From: Parapristionchus giblindavisi
Lineage: Eukaryota; Nematoda; Chromadorea; Rhabditida; Diplogasteridae
Assembly (NCBI GenBank): GCA_943737045.1
Contig: CALSFV010000232.1
Location: 496,001-560,000, forward strand
Reading direction: 5' to 3'
Length of the DNA stretch: 64,000 nt
The notes under the pieces: generated by a model
Databases searched by the model: none
Told to the model about the DNA's origin: nothing
What the model saw: only the letters and a program-made list of their open reading frames with translations
Translations under genes and position numbers: made by a program
Part shown: positions 57,401-64,000 of the stretch, in pieces
How the letters are laid out: each line of letters starts with the position of its first letter
Position numbering within the stretch: the first letter of the stretch is position 1

Positions 57401-60400
57401 ATACAATTGTTCTTTTTCGCTTAAATTGTTGTCTTCCTCATATTGTGGTTCGATCCTCACATTTTGGCGGGTATGAACATGTATGTTCCTTGCCTGAATA
57501 CGTGCCGATTTTCGCCATGTAAAACCATGTTAAATTCGGGCGATGGAAAACCGCATTAGTTCTTAGGTATAACTACTCTGGTTTTGCAGGATAATATTAC
57601 AGTAAGTAGCGCGCTAGAAGTAACTTACCAGGGCTGTGCGAAAAAAAAATTTCGAAAAAAATTCGAAAAACGAAATTTTTCGGAAATAAAAGTCGAAAAA
57701 TTCGAAAAATTTCGAAAAAAAAACGAAAAATGTTGTAGAAAAATGTTTAAATGCTTTTTCTTTTGATTTCTCGCGACTTCGTTGGATTACACCAGTCTCC
57801 GTTACTATATCAAGCGAAAGAGTACTATCTAAAGTGTCGTTTTGAGAGAGTATGGATTAATCTATGGTAGTTGAGTTAGACAATCTATCCCTAAGAGAAT
57901 TTTCCAGACAAAATATGACAATTACAGTGTCAGAAAATGATTAAATTATTAAAAACGTTGCCTGGAATACAACTAAAGAACTTTAAAATATCAATGAATC
58001 GATAAAATAATCAATTTTCAGTGTTATTTTCTGTTCTCATTTTTTTTGATTTTTCGAGAAAAAAAGTCGAAAGATTTTTCGTCGAAAAAATTGTTTGAAA
58101 AAATTCGAAAAATCGAAAAACGAAAAATGCACAGCCCTGTAACTTACTATTTACTTACTTTTTCGCTATATATTCATGAAATAGCAAAACAGTAACAAAA
58201 AGGAATTCACTTTTTGCGCGCTACTTACTGTAATCTTACCCTACAAAAACCGGAGTAATCCTTGTTTGAATAAGTTAAAATCAAGCGAACATACTTTTAT
58301 TATTAAAATAAATAAATGCATAATTAAAATTTTAAAAAATGAATTGATAGTGACATCACGGGTCTGGAGTGCGAGCATCTGCTCAAGCGCAAGCCGGACA
58401 TTCTCACGCCGAATGGTATCAACGTCGTCAAGTTTGCCGCCCTCCACGAGTTCCAGAACATGCACGCGATCGCAAAGGAGAAGATTCACGATTTCATCCG
58501 CGGACACTTTTACGGGTACGGTAGCTGGAGCATTTATCGATTTATTCGTTGTTTCATTGTCAGATGCTGTAGTTGTGATGAATCAATATGAGAGGATATC
58601 TGACTCAATCGACATACTTGTGTTGGGGCTTGGCACACTATGAGAAAATGGTAAGTGAGATTTTTGCAGTTTTATGTAGTACTGTCCGAGAGAAGTTCAC
58701 CCATGCAGGAGATAAGTTGTGAAAATGCTTCTACGCCTCAGGGCATGACGTCATAAACATTAAAAAATTTTGTAAACTTGCTCATACGGCTTCATGAGTG
58801 GTACCAATCGATTCCTCGTTCAATTCTAAGACTTTTTTTGATTTGGTACATTTTTTGTAAAACTTCGGTTTTCCTTTGGAAAAATGTTAAAAAACATTAA
58901 TAAATTCAATTTTTTCGAATTTAATATATTATGCAAGTGCAAAGGGCCGTTTTTTATTCGTTCAGTTTCTTCTTATTACAATTACACATACGCTTGTATA
59001 TACCGTTAATTTTTTGAGGAGGCCTGGTATATTGGAGAAGCAAAAAACAAGAGTAATTAAATTGTGGTGTGCCTACTGTAGCCGAGTTTTATCACTGCTA
59101 TTTCCCGGCTCCTGATTCTCGTTTGCCATTTCAGTGTGCTATGTGAGTTACTGTAGCCGAGGAATGCCATAAGTATATTGCTTCAGCCGTGTTACAGTAG
59201 TAGATATGATTACATAAATTATCATCGACAACTAGAATCAGGAGCCGGGAAATAGCACTGATGAAACTCGGCTACAGTAAGCACACCACAATTTAATTAC
59301 TCTTGTTTTTTGCTTCTCCAATATACCAGGCCCCCTCAAAAAATTAACGGTATATACAAGCCTATGTGTAATTGTAATAAGAAGAAACTGAGCGAATATA
59401 AAACGGCCCTTTGCACTTGCATAATATATTAAATTCGAAAAAATTGAATTTATTAATGTTTTTTTGCATTTTTCTAAAGGAAGACCGAAGTTTTACAAAA
59501 AAATGTACCAAATCAAAAAAGTCTTAGAATTGAACGAGGAATCGATTGGTACCACTCATGAAGCCGTACGAGCAAGTTTGCAAAAATTTTAAATTTTTAT
59601 GACGTCATGGCCCTGAGGCGTAGAAGCATTTTCACAACTTCTCTCCTGCGGGGTGAACTTCTCTCGGACAGTATTACATAAAACTGCAAAAATCTCACTT
59701 TCCATTTTTTCATAGTGTGCCAAGAGTATTTCGATCCAGTGAGATATGCTGTCGTATTACTGTAAGAAGCAGAACTGTAAAAAGTGTTGATTATTGATTG
59801 ATTTTGAATACTTTAGTTGTTGTTTTATTGTTGATTGGTAGTGAATATGGTTATTGGTCAGTGTATTACTACTACAGTACTGCCACATTGAGTCGATCCT
59901 CTACAAGAATGTTAATTTGCAGTCACATGGACTTTGACTTGGACAAGACCATCTACATGTTCACTGCGGGTCGCTACGAGTTTACGAACAAGGGCGGCGA
60001 CTTCTTCATCGAGTCACTGGCTAGACTAAACTACAAACTACAGGTGGGTAGGGTGAACTTAGATTTGGTAGATCAAATCACAAAACACACTCGTGAACTT
60101 TACTACTGTAGTTTAACACACACTAGTTATGTTAAGTACTCCATGGAGTAGGCAGGATATTGATTTTTTTTTAAATCGATTTCCTTCAGACCTCGACTGA
60201 TCCGCGCACGAAGGACTCTACCGTAATCGCGTTCATCATCTATCCCGCAACCGCCCACTCGTTCAATGTGGAATCGCTCAAGGGTCAGGCTGTGTCCAAG
60301 CAGCTCAAGGTACGGTAGTTGCTTATCGATTTTTGCTTGCAGTAGGCTACGATATATGATGATAGTGAAAGTAATCGATCCTTGTTTCAGGAGACGATTG

Positions 60401-62806
60401 CTAAGATCAAGGAGAACGTGGCTGGCCGCATGTACGACTCGTGTGTTCGGTATGTAGTCAACATCGTACTATCGTACTCAATAAATGGCTAAAATAGCTG
60501 TCAATATCTATTAAGTACTGTAGCTTGCTTCGTAAAGTCGAGATGGAATAGTGTTTATCAAATTTTATCTCCGGTGACTGCTGTAGTCTTTTTGTCCAAA
60601 TCTGCTTGTTGGCAACTCGTTGATTACATGTTCCTAGTGTCCCTATTGTAAAATTGTATTTTAATATTAGTTAATGCGACTTGGGCGGTTTAAAATGACC
60701 TTATCTCTTATGTGAAATTTATAATAATCATAATAATAATGAGAATAATAATAATAATAATTATTATTATTATTATTATTATATAAATTTCAGTGGTAAG
60801 ATCCCCGACATGGATGAGATGATGTTGCCGTCGGAGCAAGTGCAGATCAAGCGTTGCATCATGTCGGCCAAGGTTATTTGATTGATTGATCTATCGATTA
60901 TTGATTGATTCGAAAAGTTGTTGATTGATTTATTGATTAATTCGAATAGTGATTGATTTATTGATTGATCAATATATTGATCACGGAATAAACGAGCTAC
61001 GCTAGCGGACGATTACTCAATCGATTGTTTGATTGATTGTGGTTTTGTCGTAGTTAGGCTATTGTAGTTCAGTACCTTATCGGTTTGCGATCAGTCTGTG
61101 TTACTGTAGCTAAAGATTATTGATTGTTCGTCGGGTTACGGTAATTGTATTGATTGCAGCGCAACACGCTGCCGCCTATCTGCACCCACAACATGGTCGA
61201 CCCTGATAATGATCATGTAAGGTTACATGTTTTTAAAGTTATTGATATTTGAATTGTTTATTATTTCGCGATTATTGATTACTGATCATGCTCTTTTCAG
61301 GTACTTGGCGCTCTCCGTCGCGTGCGTCTTTTCAACGATCATCACGATAGAGTCAAGGTATGGTGGCTATTGTTTTTTTGGCAAATTGACCTTCCTCTCT
61401 TCTCTTCGTTTCGCACATACTTTCGTTGTTTCTTGTCAGTAAAAGAGGAATTTGTTTAGAAAGGATTTGCCTAGTTGCTAAGGGAAACTTTTTATGTTAA
61501 GTCCTCGTAAGTCTTAAGTGGTAATTTTTAAGGTGATCTTCCATCCCGAGTTCCTCTCGTCGGTCTCACCTCTGATCGGACTCGACTACGAGGACTTTGT
61601 GCGCGGATGTCATCTGGGCGTCTTCCCCTCGTACTACGAACCATGGGGATACACACCCGGTGAGTCTCGCACTACGAACCGTGGTGGTGTATGCTTAGGG
61701 AGTGTGTGGTGTAGAGCGACGTTTGTTGGTGGAGTGTGAATACTTTTATAGACCGAGTACGGTAATCTCACTTTTGATTACGGTAGTTGCTTTCAGCCGA
61801 GTGTGCGGTCATGGGTGTGCCCTCTGTCACGACAAACCTCTCCGGTTTCGGCTGCTTCATCAATCAGAATGTAGGTGTATTCTCAATTATCGATTGATTT
61901 TATCGATTTATTTTGTCTATTATTGGTTCACTTTTCAGGTAGAAGACCCCGCGTCGTACGGTAGCTACGTAATTGATCGTCGCTTCAAGGTTGGGAAAAT
62001 CGAAAATTTAGTAATACAATAATAATAATAATAATGCCTATTTGAAGGGATCGAACGAATCAATCGATGATCTCGCCAATTGTCTCTACCAATTCATGAG
62101 CTTCTCACGTCGTCAGCGCATCATTGTGCGAAATCGCACGGAGAGATTGTCGGAGCTGCTCGACTGGAAGACACTGTCCGTGGTACGGTAGGGGCGGGGC
62201 TTGTGGAGGGTAGAGTACGGTAGTGCGCTGGGTCAGATGACGAGGGATACGGTAGTGCAGTGGGTCAGCCGACGGTAGCGTGGGCTTCTTACTAGTATTA
62301 GGAGAACATACATCGACGGTGTTTATGTAGAACAATGATTAAAAACATTGATTTTTAAAATATTCTTGAAAATATCATTTTAACATTAATTAGCATATTC
62401 CTTATTGTATTAATTACCGTAACCCGTCATTGCAGTTCTACCGTGAGGCTCGTCGTATGGCGTTAAAGAAGACTCATCCCGATCTGGAGCAGAAGATCAC
62501 CGAGTCTGTCAAGCGTCTGCCTCGACCCAAGTCGGCACAGGTATCCGGTCTTGTCGGTTCAACTACTAAATTACGGTTCTGGTCCCGGTTATGACTTGTA
62601 GAACTTGTAGATATTGCTTTATATTTATAATCGAATTGCTTAATATATTGTTATAGTACAATTTGCTCTATTTAATTTGCATAAATAAATAAAAGATTTA
62701 AATATAGGTCACCCCCACGTCATCCCGCCCCACCTCACCGGATCACACGGACGAGTCTGACACTGAGGGACAGGAGGAGGCCGAGCGCAAGGCCTGGTTC
62801 AGCTAA
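54444..62806 (+). CDS. gsy-1: Glycogen synthase, 21 exons, 698 aa
   Basis: Transfers glucose from UDP-glucose to growing glycogen (GT3 family, cytosol). Exons: 54444-54524, 55436-55538, 55924-56105, 56330-56419, 56630-56731, 56826-56888, 57009-57137, 57205-57302, 58351-58515, 59923-60043, 60190-60309, 60391-60449, 60794-60872, 61160-61216, 61301-61357, 61533-61659, 61797-61870, 61939-61989, 62048-62182, 62436-62540, 62708-62806. All phases agree (2097 nt). Seen: [17 protein letters not shown] (UDP-glucose loop, Lys61), [32 protein letters not shown], the pair Glu538/Glu546 in [12 protein letters not shown] (E-x7-E), and the Arg cluster [20 protein letters not shown] (residues 604-623), known in yeast and animals to bind glucose-6-phosphate. 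The C-terminal tail is short ([20 protein letters not shown] then acidic); its Ser/Pro sites are plausible GSK3/casein kinase targets. Length is normal. Exons are GC-rich against AT-rich introns carrying TTGATTGA repeats. Gene symbol follows the C. elegans orthologue. Confidence 0.97.
55630..55826. mobile_element. 195-bp MITE, copy 2, intron 2 of glycogen synthase
   Basis: Same ends as the copy at 53410. It is bracketed by near-identical host segments of about 60 bp (55572-55628 and 55840-55898: TTAGTTTGTCAGCGCTTATT-like). Confidence 0.85.
57571..58259. repeat. Foldback in intron 8 of glycogen synthase
   Basis: Left ACTACTCTGGTTTTGCAGG, ATTACAGTAAGTAGCGCGCT; right mirror at 58210-58259. Inner parts are AGGGCTGTGC and many TTCGAAAAA words. 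Note the decoy GTAAGT and TTTTGCAGG signals in the left arm. Confidence 0.8.
58629..59724. repeat. Foldback, 1.1 kb, intron 9 of glycogen synthase
   Basis: CTTGGCACACTATGAGAAAA at the left, TTTTCATAGTGTGCCAAG at the right. Arms of about 500 bp (GAGAGAAGTTCACCC, CTTCTACGCCTCAGGGC and mirrors) with a small centre at 59140-59220. Confidence 0.9.
60721..60785. repeat. (AAT)n(ATT)n palindromic microsatellite
   Basis: AATAAT repeats followed by ATTATT repeats, just before the exon 13 acceptor (60793). Confidence 0.85.
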
Positions 62807-64000
62807 ATGCCGGTCCTTGTCCCGGATTCAGCATCCCATTTCCCGGTCCCGGTTCTGACTTGTAGTAGTAATTGTAGTTTGTAGAGTTATATAATATGTA
62901 TAGAGCTGTATTGTTTGTGATGTTTAGAGAATTATTGTATCATTTTTTTCTTTGTTATAATGTCGATTGTAGATTTTCATACAGTATATACGGTGCTTTT
63001 AGGCACTTGTTTTTTCTAGATTAGATCTCCCTCTATCTTGTATTTTGTTTCTTTCTTGTAAAACCAGGTGTCTACCCTGTCCAACCCAGTTTGATATGTA
63101 TCTTGATGAGAAACCCAGTGTACCCTGATCCAAATTTCGCAAACCCTGACTCGCTCTTGCTATACCCAATCCGGCCATATTTCTCGTACCCATTGGTTTT
63201 ATCGGTTTCATTGCTCGATTTGCTCTCCGGTTACGGTACCCTACTTTTCGCCATTTTGGACATTTTTAGTACAAGAGAGATTGTAATAAGTTGTATTTTC
63301 CCCTATATATTGCATGCATTTTATTTCCACCTTGAGATATATTTGAGATAGTATGAAGAGATATAATTATAATTATAGAGAATCTATGTTTTCCGACTTT
63401 GCTATATGTTATGTGATTTGTTATGTAATGGTAAATAAATGATGTAGCCCGAAGATGCAGTTTAGTTATTATATGGGCAATGTACTACTATACTGGTTGA
63501 ATTCAATATTGTCCGGTAATTCAGAGCGTGTACTCACGCGTTTTAACATGTTGTGTAGTTATCAAAATAGTCACAAGACTCCGTGTTGCATTACTATATT
63601 ACTGTGTTGCTTGACTTGTCGCATCACAAAGCATCAGATTTTATAGACTATTAATTCTGGTTGTAAGGCTAATCTAAGAATCGAAAGAACTGTTTAATTT
63701 TCATTTTGTATGAGACCAGTATGATAATGAAGGATGGTTGAATATGATAAACAAAAAGACAAATATCTATAGAATTGATTCCAAGATAGGAAGCGACTCC
63801 CTTTCAATGCTAGATCAGTGATAGAGCGGACAGACCACGAGATTAGATCGATGGGCAGAGACGCAGAGATCCATCACGCGCTCACAAATCCGAATTAGAA
63901 CCGAATTAGAAATTTGTAAAGACGGGTGGCGGGAGGGGATAACTACACGAAATGAGACATAAAAAAATTAAAATTTTATTTAATTTTGTAATTGCATATA
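62807..64000. other. 3' UTR and downstream flank of glycogen synthase
   Basis: A candidate polyadenylation signal AATAAA lies near 63434. The rest to 64000 is AT-rich; I see no gene or strong repeat. Confidence 0.45.

Overview
The window is eukaryotic, AT-rich and intron-rich. It almost certainly comes from a nematode. The evidence is a serpentine chemoreceptor of the nematode Srsx type, short introns with strong TTTTCAG-type acceptors, 3' splice sites directly at or just upstream of start codons (expected for spliced-leader trans-splicing), and a dense load of mariner, CR1/Jockey-like and foldback elements. A diplogastrid such as Pristionchus is a guess; I could not test it. Exon models were built by hand from splice signals, phase agreement and, where available, comparison of paralogous copies.

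Layout. 1-3.3 kb: 5' part (7 exons) of gene A, minus strand, an orphan secreted/membrane protein. 5.5-14.7 kb: wreck of a third paralogue (gene C), split by two CR1/Jockey-type LINEs and a foldback. 15.1-22.8 kb: gene B, an intact 15-exon paralogue of A (about 481 aa; signal peptide, Cys-rich ectodomain, one membrane span, short basic tail). 24.9-29.5 kb: gene E, a small orphan minus-strand gene (7 exons, about 196 aa) with a decayed mariner in an intron. 31.7-37.7 kb: gene D, plus strand, a secreted PAN-like protein loaded with two mariners and a satellite-bearing foldback. 39.1-46.5 kb: an Srsx receptor pseudogene, and 47.5-50.9 kb its intact tandem partner (9 exons, 311 aa). 51.8-52.5 kb: a likely small membrane protein (3 exons, 86 aa). 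54.4-62.8 kb: glycogen synthase, gsy-1-like (21 exons, 698 aa), the only conserved metabolic gene.

The left 51 kb is a fast-evolving, tandemly duplicated region of surface and chemosensory genes. It is bombarded by non-autonomous palindromic DNA: at least a dozen long-arm foldbacks (0.2-1.5 kb), eight copies of an 80-95 bp hairpin placed almost only in introns, a MITE family carrying tRNA-like Pol III boxes, and GC-rich hairpins with a CCTACGCCGTAACC core. Most sit in introns, so many pre-mRNAs here would contain long perfect stems. No rRNA, intact tRNA or CRISPR was found.
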